DNA of 64,000 nt from Akebia trifoliata (lineage: Eukaryota; Streptophyta; Magnoliopsida; Ranunculales; Lardizabalaceae). A program made the translations under genes and the position numbers. Positions within the stretch are counted from its first letter, which is position 1. Each line of letters starts with the position of its first letter. The stretch is from NCBI GenBank assembly GCA_017979445.1, contig CM030715.1, forward strand, positions 16,125,602-16,189,601. The letters run 5' to 3'. Below the pieces are notes generated by a model, which was not told the DNA's origin, did not search any database, and worked only from the letters and a program-made list of their open reading frames with translations. This document shows, in pieces, positions 43,966 to 54,894 of the stretch.

Positions 43966-44640
43966 GTGATTTCAGGAGGGGCTTTCTCGGGGTCCCTGCT
44001 TCGATGCCTTCGCGTCTTGTCTAGTGAGTCATGATGTTAAAAAATTGATGATGAGTCGGGCTGCCCGGATCCATGCTTTGTAGGAACGCCTTGACTCTTT
44101 TTTTTCATGATGTTTGATTGATTGCGTTGTATCATTATCTGAATGTATGCAAAATGTTGAAAGATTAATACAAAGAAAATAGGTTTTGTACTTACTTAGT
44201 CTCAGGTGTATCTAATGCTTTGAAAACTTGAAGTTTGAATAAGTCCTAGATTCTTCATCATCGGCCAAAATAGTAGTTTTTCTTTTTTTGAAATTTTATG
44301 AAATATCTTTATCAAATGAGTACGATAAATTCAGAGTTTGTAAAATCTTTAGTTGCGACGATCTTGGTGTTTTTGCCAACCACAGAGGATATAAACGTCA
44401 ATTGCTCTTTTGATTCCTTTAGAGTCATTCCCAGTGCCCTGGTATTGTCTGTTTGTGTCTCGGGATTTTGGAGAGATTTTACCATTCACAGTTTATACTC
44501 TTGTGGGCCAGGAGTTTTTTTTTTTTTGTTAACCTTTATTGCCCCTGATGCCAGTTACGGTTTTCATCAAACCCGATTTCCACATTTTTACGCATCGACG
44601 TCCTTTTTGGGATTTTCATCGTGCTAGTGGCTTTGATCTT
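43966..44640 (-). other. C 3' non-coding region
   Basis: No gene seen. The 109-codon ORF 44298-44627 is on the opposite strand and has no recognisable motif. One more loop-type hairpin, arms TGATG/CATCA (minus strand), lies near 44552-44577. Confidence 0.5.
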
Positions 44641-44662
44641 GCCATAGTCTGATTCTTTTACT

Positions 44663-44690
44663 CATAGCGCCCTTTCAGGTTTTCACTATG
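44663..44690 (-). repeat. Conserved-loop hairpin in C
   Basis: Arms CATAG/CTATG enclose a loop near GAAAACCTGAAAGGGCG (minus strand), the same loop as the hairpins at 16571-16774 in B1 and 36880-37050 in A, but with a different stem. Confidence 0.65.
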
Positions 44691-44764
44691 CCCTTTCAGA
44701 CCATGCTTGTATTTTTCTAGATTTTTCATTACAATTCTGCTTGGAGTCTCTGTGTCTTTGTGGC

Positions 44765-44995
44765 TTGGTGACTCAAGTTGAGTTGCGAGATCGGTGACTC
44801 TACTCTTGTAGTGGCACTCTTTCTTGAGTAATAGATCTAGATTCCCCTCTCAAGTTTGTTGACGACTATTCGTGGTTCGGCAACTCAAGTTGAGCTGCAA
44901 GATCGGCTACTCTACACTTCGAGTACTCTTTTTTTTTTCGAATATCCGATCTGGATTCCCCTCTCGAATCTTCCAACGACTAATAAGGCTTTGAG
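44765..44995 (-). repeat. Two diverged ~110-bp repeats with paired stem changes
   Basis: Both copies have AACTCAAGTTGAG, a CTAC-rich part and GATTCCCCTCT. In the first, arms CTTGAG and CTCAAG flank the GATTCCCCT part (about 44823-44856). In the second, arms TTCGA and TCGAA replace them (about 44937-44970). Confidence 0.7.
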
Positions 44996-45544
44996 GTCCG
45001 GACCAAGTCGCAAGATCATTGGTGCTGCCACTGTCATTATGTTGCCCTAGAACATTTCCTGATCAAAAAGGACTTTTGGTGGGACGAAACGTTGGCTTGG
45101 GCTAATGGTAGTGGAAGGATACAAGAGGTTAAGGTCTGGGTATTAGTTTATCTAAAGTGAGATAGACATGGGGTTCGTCTATTTTATTTTGAAAAGGTGA
45201 TTTATGTCTCCTCCCAACGTCTCTCGAACTTGTTTAGGTTGGAGATTTGGGTCGAGCTTAGATCAAGTGTCCGAGTTTTTGACTTTTTTTTATTTTTTTT
45301 TTGTATTTTTAACCGTTCACAGTTTATCCTCATGCAGGCTAGGCGTATTTCGATGTTTTTGCTTTTTCTATTTCTTTGATTTTCTTTTCGTTTGTCACCT
45401 TTTTTTTTTTGTATCATTTCGTAGTTGTTGACTTGCCCCAGCCTTAGGTTAAGAAATGAACGTGATGGCTCAAAAGGGTTGACTAAGGTTGATAGTTGGT
45501 TTAGAATAGCGAAGATGGCCTTTCGTCGTCTCAAGATCAGTTTT
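44996..45544 (-). other. C 3' non-coding region next to integrase
   Basis: No gene. T-rich tracts, and a partial repeat of the CCATTCACAGTTTATACTC-type sequence seen at 44480 recurs near 45312. Confidence 0.5.
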
Positions 45545-46860
45545 AGGAATAGTATTTCTTGATAGTATCAGCATTGATTGGTTGCGGGAAGACTTGTCCG
45601 TCCATTTCTATGAGAATCAGAGCTCCTTCCGTCATTACCTTCTGCACGATGAATGCTCCCTCGTAGTTTGGTTAAAACTTTCCCCTAGCGTCTTCTTGGA
45701 TTAGCAAAATTTTCTTTAAGACCATGTCTCCTGGCGAGAAATCCCTAGGCTTGATTTTCTTATTATAGGCACGAGCTATTCGTTGTTGATAGATCTGTCC
45801 ATGGAAAATGGCTGTAAGGCGTTTCTCTTCAATCAGATTCAACTGATCAAACCGAGCTTGAATCCATTCAGTTTCATTTAACTCTGCTTCTTTTAAGATT
45901 TGGAGGGAGGGAATCTCAACCTCTACGGGTAAGACTGCTTCCATTCCGTAGACCAATGAATATGGAGTTGCCCCAGTCGAAGTTCTGAACGAGGTTCGAT
46001 AAGTGTGTAGTACAAAGGACAACATGTGGTGCCAATCTTTGTTGGCTGCCTCGACTGCTCCATTCATCTTAGGTCTGTAGGGTACAGAGTTCTGATGAAT
46101 GATCTGAAAGTCTTCGCACATTTTGATTATATCTTTGTTCTTGAATTTCTTGGCATTGTTAGTTACCAATCCGCTTAGAAGTCCATACCGGCAAATGATG
46201 TTGTTCTTAACAAATTTCATGACGTTGCTCTTAGTGACATTGGCGTATGAAGCCGCTTCTACCCACTTGGTGAAGTAATCGATAGCAACAAGGATGAAAT
46301 GATGCCCGTTTGCAGCTTTTGGCGAGATCTACCTAATGACGTCCATGCCCCAGAGTGAGAAGGGCCAATGAGTGGTCATATTATGTAGTTCTGAAGGTGG
46401 GGAATTAATCTTGTTGGCATATATTTGGCATAAATGGCATTTGCGGACATACTGATAGTAGTCATTCTCCATTGTCGACCAATAGTATCCCATCCTCATG
46501 ATCTTCTTAGCAAGTATATGACCATTCATGTAAGGTCCGCAGACTCCCCCATGTACAGTCTCAATTAGTCATTTCGCTTCTGTTTCTGCCACACACCTAA
46601 GTAAGATCTCATGGTGCGACTTCTTGTACAGAATACTGTTGCTCAAGAAAAATTGTCCTGTTAGCTTCTGAATGGTCCTTCTATCATTTGGCGTTGCATC
46701 TGAGGGGAGCGTTCGATCTTCGAGATATGCCTTGATGTCTGAGTACCATGACTTTTCCTCGGATTCTTCTACTTCGATAGGTAGACAGTAAGCCGGTTCA
46801 TCTTGAATTCCAATCTTGATAGGGTCGATGATTAAGTCTTCCGAGATACTGATCATAGAA
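45545..46860 (-). pseudogene. Integrase of element C
   Basis: Integrase inserts retroelement DNA into the chromosome. Visible in sense order: the acidic linker after RNase H (46856-46569, with a stop from CGA to TGA), the zinc-binding region (VHGGVCGPYMNG, then CHLCQ near 46430), the core WGMDVIR near 46340, LVTNNAKKF near 46165, YRPKMNGAVEAANK near 46080, and the tail YGMEAVLPVEVEIPSL. Compared with the family, the second zinc-binding His is Tyr and the second catalytic Asp (normally TDN) is Asn; the catalytic Glu is present. Stops at TAG after WGMDVIR and TAA after GKF split it into four open pieces. No chromodomain is visible. The product would be inactive. Confidence 0.9.
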
Positions 46861-47262
46861 GCAAGTGTAGCTAGTGCATCTGCAAACTCATTCTTAGCTC
46901 TTGGTATGTATGTGAATGAAATCCTATCAAAGCGTGAGCTTAGTTCTTCTAGATACTCGTGATAAGGGACCAGTCTCTGCTCTCAGGTCTTCCATTCTCC
47001 AGTCGTCTGATAGACTACTAAGCTTGAATCTCCAAAAACATCGATCTCATCTACCTCGAGATCCAGTGTTGCCTTCAACCCTGCTATGCATGCTTCGTAT
47101 TCATTCTCATTGTTGGAACATTGAAATTTTAGTCTGATTACGATTGGCACGTGGGATCCATCTAATTTGATCAGAACTGCCCCTATTCCATTTTCTTTCT
47201 GGTTGGCTGCTCCGTCGAAGTACATTTTTCAACTTGGCTTCTCATTATCGTCTTCAACCTTA
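46861..47262 (-). pseudogene. Second (archaeal-type) RNase H domain of element C
   Basis: MYFDGAANQKENGIGAVLI, NNENEYEACIAGL and VFGDSSLVVYQTTGEWKT give the D, E and D positions of an RNase H fold. Tat/Ogre elements carry this extra RNase H between the pol RNase H and integrase. After a stop (GEWKT, then TGA at about 46983) the downstream ISFTYIPRAKNEFADALATL is still readable. The 5' part was separated from RT/RNase H by the solo LTR insertion at 47268. Confidence 0.85.
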
Positions 47263-47267
47263 GTGAT
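47263..47267 (+). repeat. Target-site duplication GTGAT, left copy
   Basis: Repeated exactly at 49020-49024 on the other side of the solo LTR. Confidence 0.9.
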
Positions 47268-49019
47268 TGTAGACCCCATTTTTGCATCCGCCTGATTAAT
47301 CAACTCGTCAATCCGATCGCAATGATTCCTAATGATGGATGTGTATTCCATTGCTTTATGTTGTTACCAGATGTGTTTCAGAAATCCGGATGAGGTATCT
47401 CGAACTGACAAAACCTTAGAAACCACGCTACGCTAGGAAAATACGACCCCAGAAACATAGAAATCATCATCTTGCAGACCAGAAAGAAACTTCACGATAA
47501 AAATCACTAAAAAACTACCAAATTACCAAAATACCCTAAACCCAAAACAACCCTAGAGCCTACGTTACGCTTAGGAAAACTCTTTCAAACACATAAAATA
47601 ACAAATCGAAATCAAATAAATTATTTCGCCAATTTTAACAGAATTTGACAAAATTACGAAAATGCCCCTCATAAAGTTCATAACCATTTCACACAAAAAT
47701 TTTCATAAATGACACAAACTAATATTTCCATTGAATTCCTTACGAAAAATCGATTCTAAAACATCCTAGAACATTAAAAATCGACTTGAAATGTGAAAAG
47801 TCCTCTCCGGGGGCAAAACGGTAATTTCACAATTTTCATAATTAAAATTTTGAAATTAATAAATAAAACATTAATAATTAAAGTGAAACATTGATGACAT
47901 TAATTTAAAATTTTGAATTAAAAAAAATCGATCAATCGGGCTTTCAAGTAAAATTGTTGAGGGTTCGTGGGATATTTCTTTAAGGACCCCTCCATTTGGG
48001 GGTCCAAAGAATTAAAGAAATAATGGAGGAGGGGTCTCCAAAAATTAAAAATAAATCAAGTAAGACTAAAGTCAAGGTATTAAAATCAATCAAGTGAGAC
48101 TAAAGTCAAAATTAAAGTCAATCAAGCAAGACTGAAGTCAAAATATTAAAAGTCAATCAATTAAGACTAAAGTCAAAATATTAAAAGTCAATCAAATAAG
48201 ATCAAAAGTCAAAATCATAATAGAGTTTTAATTAAAAAATAACTCTATCTAATAGAGTTCTAACTAAAAAATAATTCTACCTAAAATAATTCTAATTAAA
48301 ACACAATTCTACCTAAAACAAGTATAACTAAAACACAACTCTAATTAAAAGAACTCTAATTAAACACTAACTCTATCCAAATCGACCCCTAAAAACATCT
48401 ATAAATAGAGGTGCTCACACCCTATTTTCGTATCAAATCATAAACCTTAAGAGAAGTAGGTCTAAAAGCCCCCCTAGCCTCCCATAAACCCTAGTTTTGG
48501 AGTCCCAACTCCTTACCTAATATCCCTCCTTCGATTTTAGCCTAAAGAACACCTAAAAGCCTTCTAAAAACACTTCAAAATCCATAATAAACTCGAAGAG
48601 TTTAGATCCAAAAATAAGGAGATACCTTGTCTCGGAGATCCGAAATCAAATTCGAAGACAGAACGAAACAAGGGAGTACGATACAAGGAGCTATTTTTGT
48701 CGGATCTGAGGGAATAAAGTTTGCTATCGGAAAGGTATAACCTTTTTTATTTTATTTATTTATTATTATCTAGGTTGTTAGCAATGTAATTTATTTGGGA
48801 AGTTAGTAGAGACTGGCTTTGGCCGGGCGGGGTTGGTGCCTAACACCTTCCAATCCTGTAACATGATCTCCGAATTCAGCTTTGTTGGTTTTAGATTAGT
48901 TTTTTTTTATCCGTTTAGAGTCATTGATCGGTTCCTAGACCGTAATAACTAGGTGGCGACTCCCAAACCTCAAAGGTCAAAAGTGGATCCGCACACCCCG
49001 CGGATCGAGGGCGCTTTCA
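47268..49019 (+). repeat. Solo LTR of the B family
   Basis: A complete LTR in plus orientation (TGTAGACCCC to GCGCTTTCA, 1752 bp) with no internal sequence. It has a TATA box at 48400-48407 and the U3 hairpin near 47985. It is flanked by GTGAT on both sides. It formed when the two LTRs of an inserted element recombined, and it interrupts the pol gene of C. Confidence 0.93.
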
Positions 49020-49024
49020 GTGAT
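49020..49024 (+). repeat. Target-site duplication GTGAT, right copy
   Basis: See 47263-47267. Confidence 0.9.
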
Positions 49025-50641
49025 CAGTATGGCTTCATTGGGAAAGTTTGTCTTTAATGACTCGTAATCAGGCAATGGGTGCTCGGCGAGGTGATCGACG
49101 ATGGCTTGCCCTTTGATGGCCTTCTAAGTGACATAGGTGATGTCAAACTTAGATAATAATAATTGCCACTTCACCGTACGACCTGTTAATGTCGGTTTCT
49201 CAGAAAGGTACTTCAGGGGGTCCATTCTAGCAATAAGCATAGTTGAGTAACTAAGCAAATAGTGACGTAGTCGTTGAGATGCCCAGACTAATGCACAACA
49301 AGTCTTCTCAAGTGTCGAATATTTTACTTCATACTAGGTAAATTTCTTGCTGAGATAGTAAATGGCCTGTTCCTTCCGTCCCGATTCATCGTGTTGCCCC
49401 AGTACACACCCCATTGATGTTTCTTGCATTGAGATGTACATAAGTAGGGGTCACCCTGGAGTAGGAGGGACTAGGACTGGTGGATTGAGTAGATATTGCT
49501 TGATCTTATCGAATGCTTCCTGACAGTCTTTGTTCCACTTCTTCGGCATATCTTTCCTGAGTAGCTTGAAGACTGGCTCACAGATAGGCGTAAGCTGAGC
49601 AATGAAATGGCTAATATACTCTATTCTTCCCAAGAATGCCCGAACATCTCTCTCTGAAATGGGTGCTTTCATCTCGAGAATATACTTGGTTTTTGCCGGA
49701 TCTATCTCGATGCCTCTTCTGCTAACGATGAAACCCAGTAGTTTGCCCGATGTTGTCCCGAATACACATTTGATAGGATTTAGCCTTAAACTGTACTTCC
49801 TCAGCCTGTCGAACAACTTCTTTAGATTCACCAGATGATCTTCTTCAATGCCAGATTTAACAATCATGTCGTCTACGTAGACCTCCATTTCTTTGTGGAT
49901 CATATCGTGGAATAGTGCTGTCATCTCCCATTGGTAAGTCGCCCCTGCGTTCTTCAGTCAGAATGGCATGACTTTGTAGTGAAAAGTACCCCATGGTGTG
50001 ATAAATGCAGTCTTTTCCTGGTCTTCTTCCGCCATTTTTATCTGGTTATAGCCTGAAATGCCGTCTATGAACGAGAACATGCTGTGCCCTGCTATACTAT
50101 CGACTAGAGTATCGATGTGTGGAAGTAGGAAATCATCCTTAGGACTGGCTTTGTTCAGGTCCCGATAGTCAACACACATGCGTACCTTCCCATCTTTCTT
50201 GGGTACTAGGATGACATTAGCCAACCACTCAGGGTACGTAAAGACTACAAGAAATTTGGTTTCGAACTATTTCATGACCTCGTCTTTGACCTTGAGGGTC
50301 CATTCTGGCTTTAATCTTCTCAATTTCTGCTTGATCGGCTTGCTGTCGGAGGTAATTGGTAGCTTGTGCACAACAAGATGTGTGTCCAATCCCGACATAT
50401 CCCTGTACGTCCATGCAAAAACGTCTTAATAGTTTCGTAAGAATTCGACCATTTCTTCTTTTTGTTGCAACATTAATAAGGCTCCGATCTTGACAATTCG
50501 TGGGTCCTCTTCGGTACCAAGATTAATTGAATCTGTATCCTCAATGTTTGGTTGAACACCTTTCTCGTGACGTTCTACCAAGTCTTTGATTTCTTTAGGC
50601 GGGTATTCCATTTCGTTCTCAGACTCTTCTTCGATCCCCAT
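49025..50641 (-). pseudogene. Reverse transcriptase and RNase H of element C
   Basis: Copies element RNA into DNA and removes the RNA strand. In sense order: the acidic entry region (NLGTEEDPRIVKIGALL), then FAWTYRDMSGLDTHLVVHKL near 50390-50330, ANVILVPKKDGKVRMCVDYR, SFIDGISGYNQI, TPWGTFHYKVMPF, LKNAGATYQ, the YVDD active site in EVYVDDMIVKS near 49870, LGFIVSRRGIEIDP, and the RNase H continuing to about 49025 (YISMQETSMGCVLGQ, KEQAIYYLSKKFT). Catalytic Asp residues of YVDD are present, but at least six in-frame stops break the frame, several explained by CAG to TAG or CGA to TGA. It runs directly into the solo LTR. Confidence 0.92.
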
Positions 50642-51024
50642 GAGGTCAAAGTCGAGTTCAAGATTGAAATCATACTCGTCCCTTTCAAATTCTGTGTTAT
50701 CTGGATACTCATTTGATTGAGACAGATCCCTTGAAAACTCTTTTTTTGACTTTTGAAAAATATCTATTTTTTTGTAATTTTGAAAACTTTTTGATTTTTT
50801 TGTCTTTTGAGAAATTTTTGATTTTTTTTGCTTTATGAGGAATATTTATTTTTTTGTTGCTTTTCGAATACCTAAAATAAGAAGAACAATCATGCAAATT
50901 CATTAATAAAGATAGGGAGCCCTCAAAACAATCTTTACCCGAGGACGAGGGCTCGCTATGATCCTCGGGCAAACTAGATTCGTTTAACGACATTTTTTTT
51001 GGAGGCCCTAACAGCCTCAAGGGT
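50642..51024 (-). pseudogene. Linker between G-patch and reverse transcriptase
   Basis: Acidic, low-similarity linker. About 50725-50870 contains short repeats of TTTTGAAAA and TTTTTTGTC words coding lysine-rich sequence on the minus strand, unlike the rest of pol, and may be a small expansion. Confidence 0.5.
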
Positions 51025-52081
51025 TCATGGGAATTCTTCCCAATTGTTCAGAACTTCCCCTTCTCTGAGGGGGCGGATGAGATGTGAAGGTGATTTGTTG
51101 GATGATTTGATTGGTGGTTTGGAGATGACCATGATCTCCGATTGATTATTGTCAGATTGGGGCATAGTCCCTCCCAAGCTTAGTGGGATGACGACTGATG
51201 CCCAGTCGATGCCAGTGGGGAAGGGTGAGTCTTCCTTTTGGTTGGTAGTGATCTCCACGTTGGTGGATTCTTGAGCCGTTTCTGATAGACTTTCATCGGA
51301 ATCCCCATTGAATAGAACATCAATGCCTTCTACGAAGGATGATTGGGACTCAACAACTGAGTCTTCATGAATGTACACCGGTGTGAAATTTACCATTTTT
51401 GGCATTTTTGTTATTGGTGGTTCTGATAAGTTGTCGGGGCTGATATGTGATTTTGGGAAGCTAACGCTGATATGTGGAACTCTGCTTAAATTCCAGATAT
51501 TCGGTTCACGATTTTGCCTTCTTGCTAGTCGAAGCTTTTTTTTCTTGTCATTCATTTCTACAATATCCCTTTTTGTGGGCCTAAACCCCAGACCAAAGTA
51601 AGGATCGTGTTTTTTCGCTTCGACTGATGTAGCTCTCCCTCTTCCTCCCGGCCCCAACCCTTGCGTGGGTCGGTAACCTATTTTTTTCATGACCCGACCA
51701 ACCATCAGATTTGTTCTCGATAGCTTTGCCTTTATCTTCTCTTCCCCCTTTTCAACGTGATCCTTCGTCATCTCAATGTCGATGAATGGCACGTCCGTAG
51801 CTCTCCCTACTGGGATAAGATTTTCTGCAAGCACTGATATCATTCTCTGTCCTATGATAAATTTTACTCTTTGGTGTAATGAAGATGGTACAGCCCCTGC
51901 TATATGGATCTAAGGCCTGTCCAGCAGCAAGTTGAAGGTTGTCGGTATTTCCATGACTTCGAATGTTACCTCGAAGGTGCAAGGACCTATTGTGATCGAT
52001 AAATCCACTTCTCCCAAGGAATCTCTTCTTGAACTGTCGAAGCCTCAGACAACCTTGTTGTTTGGCTTGACATGTGACCAA
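51025..52081 (-). pseudogene. Protease C-terminal half and G-patch of element C
   Basis: From 52081 the protease continues as EVDLSITIGPCTFEVTFEVM and LLLDRP, stop, IHIAGAVPSSLHQRVKFI, the RPWIH motif of the family with Trp changed to a stop (TGG to TAG). The open 272-codon frame from 51843 then contains a G-patch: MKKIGYRPTQGLGPGGRGR and DPYFGLGFRPTKRD, a glycine-rich nucleic-acid binding motif that follows protease in Tat/Ogre elements. The end is proline- and serine-rich and finishes LNNWEEFP just before the acidic linker. Stops at the end of the previous frame (CGA to TGA) and within RPWIH show decay. Confidence 0.82.
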
Positions 52082-53913
52082 TCAGCGTTGAGTTTCCGGA
52101 AGGTCTCTAGCGGACAAACGTTAAGTGTTGAGCCATTATCAATCAGTACCCTAGCAACCATCATGCCCTTGCATATGACCATAATATTTAGTGGCTCGAT
52201 GTGCCCCGTTCCTTCAGGCACAAATTCATTTTCAGTGAAAATAATGGGATTGGGGGCCATGATCTGGCTAACCGTTTGCTCCAACTGTGCCGGCGAAGTG
52301 GTTGCAGGTACGTGTGACTTTCCCAAGACTCTCAACAGTACCTCTTGATGTTCCTCAGATTTTTGTAAGAGATCCAGAATGCTGATCTGAGTAGGCTGCT
52401 TGTTGAGTTGGTCCACAATATTATGCTCACTCTTCCGAATAAGCTTAATGAAGTCTGCTGCTTCCTTATCTGTTACTTTTCCTTCTGTCTTATCATCTTC
52501 ATCTATCTTGCCTTTCCCCTTTTCCCTTCTTTTCTTTTCATCATCCATACCCTTTACTGTTTCTTTTACCTCTTCTCTAATGCTTACCCCTTTTCCTGGC
52601 AATTTTTGGCACCTTCCTGCCTTTGTCATATGGCCAATGTCAGCTACCATTGCTTTCTTCATGGTCTCGTAGCTCCAAGGAATTGCTTGGTCGGAGCTAT
52701 AGGGGAGTGGTTTAGGTGAGCGGATGGTCATTGGAGGTGGGTCAGGTTTTACACTGAGAATGAGAGGTGGTGGTGATGATTTGGATATGGTGATGATAGG
52801 AGGAGTTGCGTGAGGAGTTGATGGCATGTATGGAATGGCGAGCGGTGGACGTGAGGGTGAAGTATATGGTATATGAAGGGGGGGTCGGGTTGATTCCTGA
52901 GAAGTTGATAGTGTGTAGGGTATAATAAGAGGAGGTCGGGTCGAATTTTGATGGCTTGGTGGTCCGTAAGCTATAACTAAAGGTGGTTGGGTAGTAATAT
53001 TTTGATGAGTGGGGTGGATAGTGAGGTCAGACAATCTGAGAGGTGGTAGTGAATTTTGGGATGAGTTTGTTGTGTGGTGGTCGACTGTGTTAACCGTAGG
53101 TGTTTTTGATTCCTTTGTTAAGTGGACCTTGATTTTTGCTCCGATAGGCGCTATTAAATCTGAAGGATTGAAGTCGAGTTCTCCACATACAACATTTACC
53201 CTGTGCCCACTCCCCTCTCCATTGTGAGTAGGTATGGGGTTTTGATTGATATTCTGTTGTTGGGGCAGGTTGGCAGGTCCATCCAGGATGAGAGCTTTCT
53301 TATCGATCAAATTTTGTATTTGATGTTTGAGTTGCCAGCATTGGTCTGTGGAGTGCCCTGGTGCACCCATGTGAAATTCACATAACAGATTAGGGTTGTA
53401 CCCTGGCCTTTTGACAGCCTCGGGGTTTGGCGGACGTTTTAGCAGTAATTCTGATAGTGTCATGGGCAATCTGGTAAACACTCTATTTACTCTGTTAGGC
53501 CGTGCCTGCTGATTTTGCCCATACTGTGGTGCTACTGGTGGAGGATTTGCCTTGAACTGGTTCTGAGGTACGGGGTTCCAAACTAGCGGATGCACCGGAG
53601 CCCAAGAAGTTGACAGAGCTCGTGGTCTCAGTGCTGGTGCTGGAATGAAGAGGGGTTGGTTTGGTTGTATATTGTTGACCTGCGTCTCTTCTCTCTTCTT
53701 CGCTACCGGCACTGGTTTCCTCTTAGAAGCGATCCCCACTACTGTCCCTAAGCTTGTAAAATCAAATATCAGACCAGTTCGGATCCCGTCCTCGACTCGG
53801 TCTGCTACCTGTACCAGATTTGAAAATGTGTCCGTAGTGTGTCCCACCAGATGAGTATAGAAGGCGTGCCCTAGTGTTGAGATAAACGTGGTGTTCATCT
53901 CTTGTTCGGTCAT
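52045..53913 (-). CDS. Gag C-terminal part and protease start, 622 codons
   Basis: The longest open frame in the window. In order: the end of the capsid region (FISTLGHAFYTHLVGHTTDT, roughly residues 10-30), a basic, proline-rich section, a zinc-knuckle-like segment CEFHMGAPGHSTDQCWQLKH near residues 178-197, a long Pro/Ser/Thr-rich stretch (residues ~270-420), a lysine/glutamate-rich stretch, VDQLNKQPTQISILDLL near residue 500 (typical just before Tat protease), and the aspartic protease active site LIDNGSTLNVCPL near residue 595. The active-site triad is DNG rather than the usual DTG or DSG, a form seen in many Tat elements. The frame ends at a stop created by CGA to TGA. The start codon at 53913 is internal to gag, so this is a broken gag-pol and not a complete protein. 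Confidence 0.88.
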   Translation of the reverse strand: MTEQEMNTTFISTLGHAFYTHLVGHTTDTFSNLVQVADRVEDGIRTGLIFDFTSLGTVVGIASKRKPVPVAKKREETQVNNIQPNQPLFIPAPALRPRALSTSWAPVHPLVWNPVPQNQFKANPPPVAPQYGQNQQARPNRVNRVFTRLPMTLSELLLKRPPNPEAVKRPGYNPNLLCEFHMGAPGHSTDQCWQLKHQIQNLIDKKALILDGPANLPQQQNINQNPIPTHNGEGSGHRVNVVCGELDFNPSDLIAPIGAKIKVHLTKESKTPTVNTVDHHTTNSSQNSLPPLRLSDLTIHPTHQNITTQPPLVIAYGPPSHQNSTRPPLIIPYTLSTSQESTRPPLHIPYTSPSRPPLAIPYMPSTPHATPPIITISKSSPPPLILSVKPDPPPMTIRSPKPLPYSSDQAIPWSYETMKKAMVADIGHMTKAGRCQKLPGKGVSIREEVKETVKGMDDEKKRREKGKGKIDEDDKTEGKVTDKEAADFIKLIRKSEHNIVDQLNKQPTQISILDLLQKSEEHQEVLLRVLGKSHVPATTSPAQLEQTVSQIMAPNPIIFTENEFVPEGTGHIEPLNIMVICKGMMVARVLIDNGSTLNVCPLETFRKLNADWSHVKPNNKVV

Positions 53914-53925
53914 TGCAGGCCTTAC

Positions 53926-54816
53926 TTATGAAGCTGACTCTCTCCATCTCTGGGCATAATCCTTTATTGTTTCCCTCTGTTTTCGTGTCATCTTGGCCAT
54001 GTCATTTCGATCTAATCCCACATCCGTATTGAATCGGTAATTGTGCCAGAACATTTCTGCCAAGTCTTGCCAATTCTTAATGAGAGTGTGGTCCAACCCA
54101 GAAAACAATGAGTGCCGGTCCCGTCAAACTCCTCTGAAACAACTGCACTAACAACCTGTCATACTCGCCATACTGGCACATGGATCCACAATATAACTTT
54201 AGATGCGACAGTGGGCACCCTACTCCATTATACTTTTTGAATTCCGGACACTTAAACTTGGCCGGTAGTTGAGCATTGGGGTAGAAACAGAGGTTCTTGT
54301 ACCAAGTTCCCCTCATCGTGTTGAGGCCCTTCATTCTTCTCATCTCTTCCTGGAGAGACTCGATTTGTTGAGCTAGTCTTTCATCTGTTGCGCATTTGGC
54401 CTCTGTGGCCATGTACTCACATTCGTCATTAGGAATGACCACAGGGGGTGGTCGATTCTATGGAATATAAAGCGGGGGCCCCTGGTATTCAGGCACTGCA
54501 GGCGGCATGATGGTCTATGGTCTTGGGGAGGTTGCTCGGGTAAATCCTAATTTGATCCAGACGTATGTTGCTGTATTATTTGAGCTTGTATGACGCTGGC
54601 GTTGGCCAACACAGCACTTACTATTTTTTCTTGCCTCTCGATTATTTTCAATAATGCTGCGATTTGTGGATCGATGCCTGTCGTTTCGGCCACCGTGGGT
54701 TGTGCCGGTTCGGAGGAACTCATGGTGACGGTGGAAGATCTGAGAAAATACGGAGGTTCCTCTGGCTGCTTATATTTATTTCGTTTGGCCACCTTTGGGT
54801 ACAGAAGACCAAGCAT
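53926..54816 (-). pseudogene. Gag N-terminal and capsid region of element C
   Basis: Gag builds the virus-like particle. Three open pieces in different frames: 54816-54547 (MSSSEPAQPTVAETTGI and an ALLKIIERQEKIVSAVL helix), 54442-54077 (coiled-coil-like LAQQIESLQEEMRRMKGL, then LPAKFKCPEFKKYNGVGCP and LLVQLFQRSLTGPALIVF) and 54108-53926 (NWQDLAEMFWHNYRFNTDVG, ETIKDYAQRWRESA). The middle motifs match the gag capsid of Tat-type elements. The breaks are frameshifts near 54500 and 54100. Confidence 0.85.
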
Positions 54817-54894
54817 TACTATCTTGTTTACAAAAAGAAAAAATGCATGACATTTTATTAGGTCGGGTAAAGTTATTTATTTTAAAGTAAATGA

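Noticed and set aside
45202..45534. 110-codon lysine-rich ORF
   Set aside because: Lies in the T-rich 3' untranslated region of C and has no similarity I recognise.
52408..52719. Hydrophobic 103-codon ORF on the plus strand
   Set aside because: Antisense shadow of the Lys/Glu-rich part of gag.
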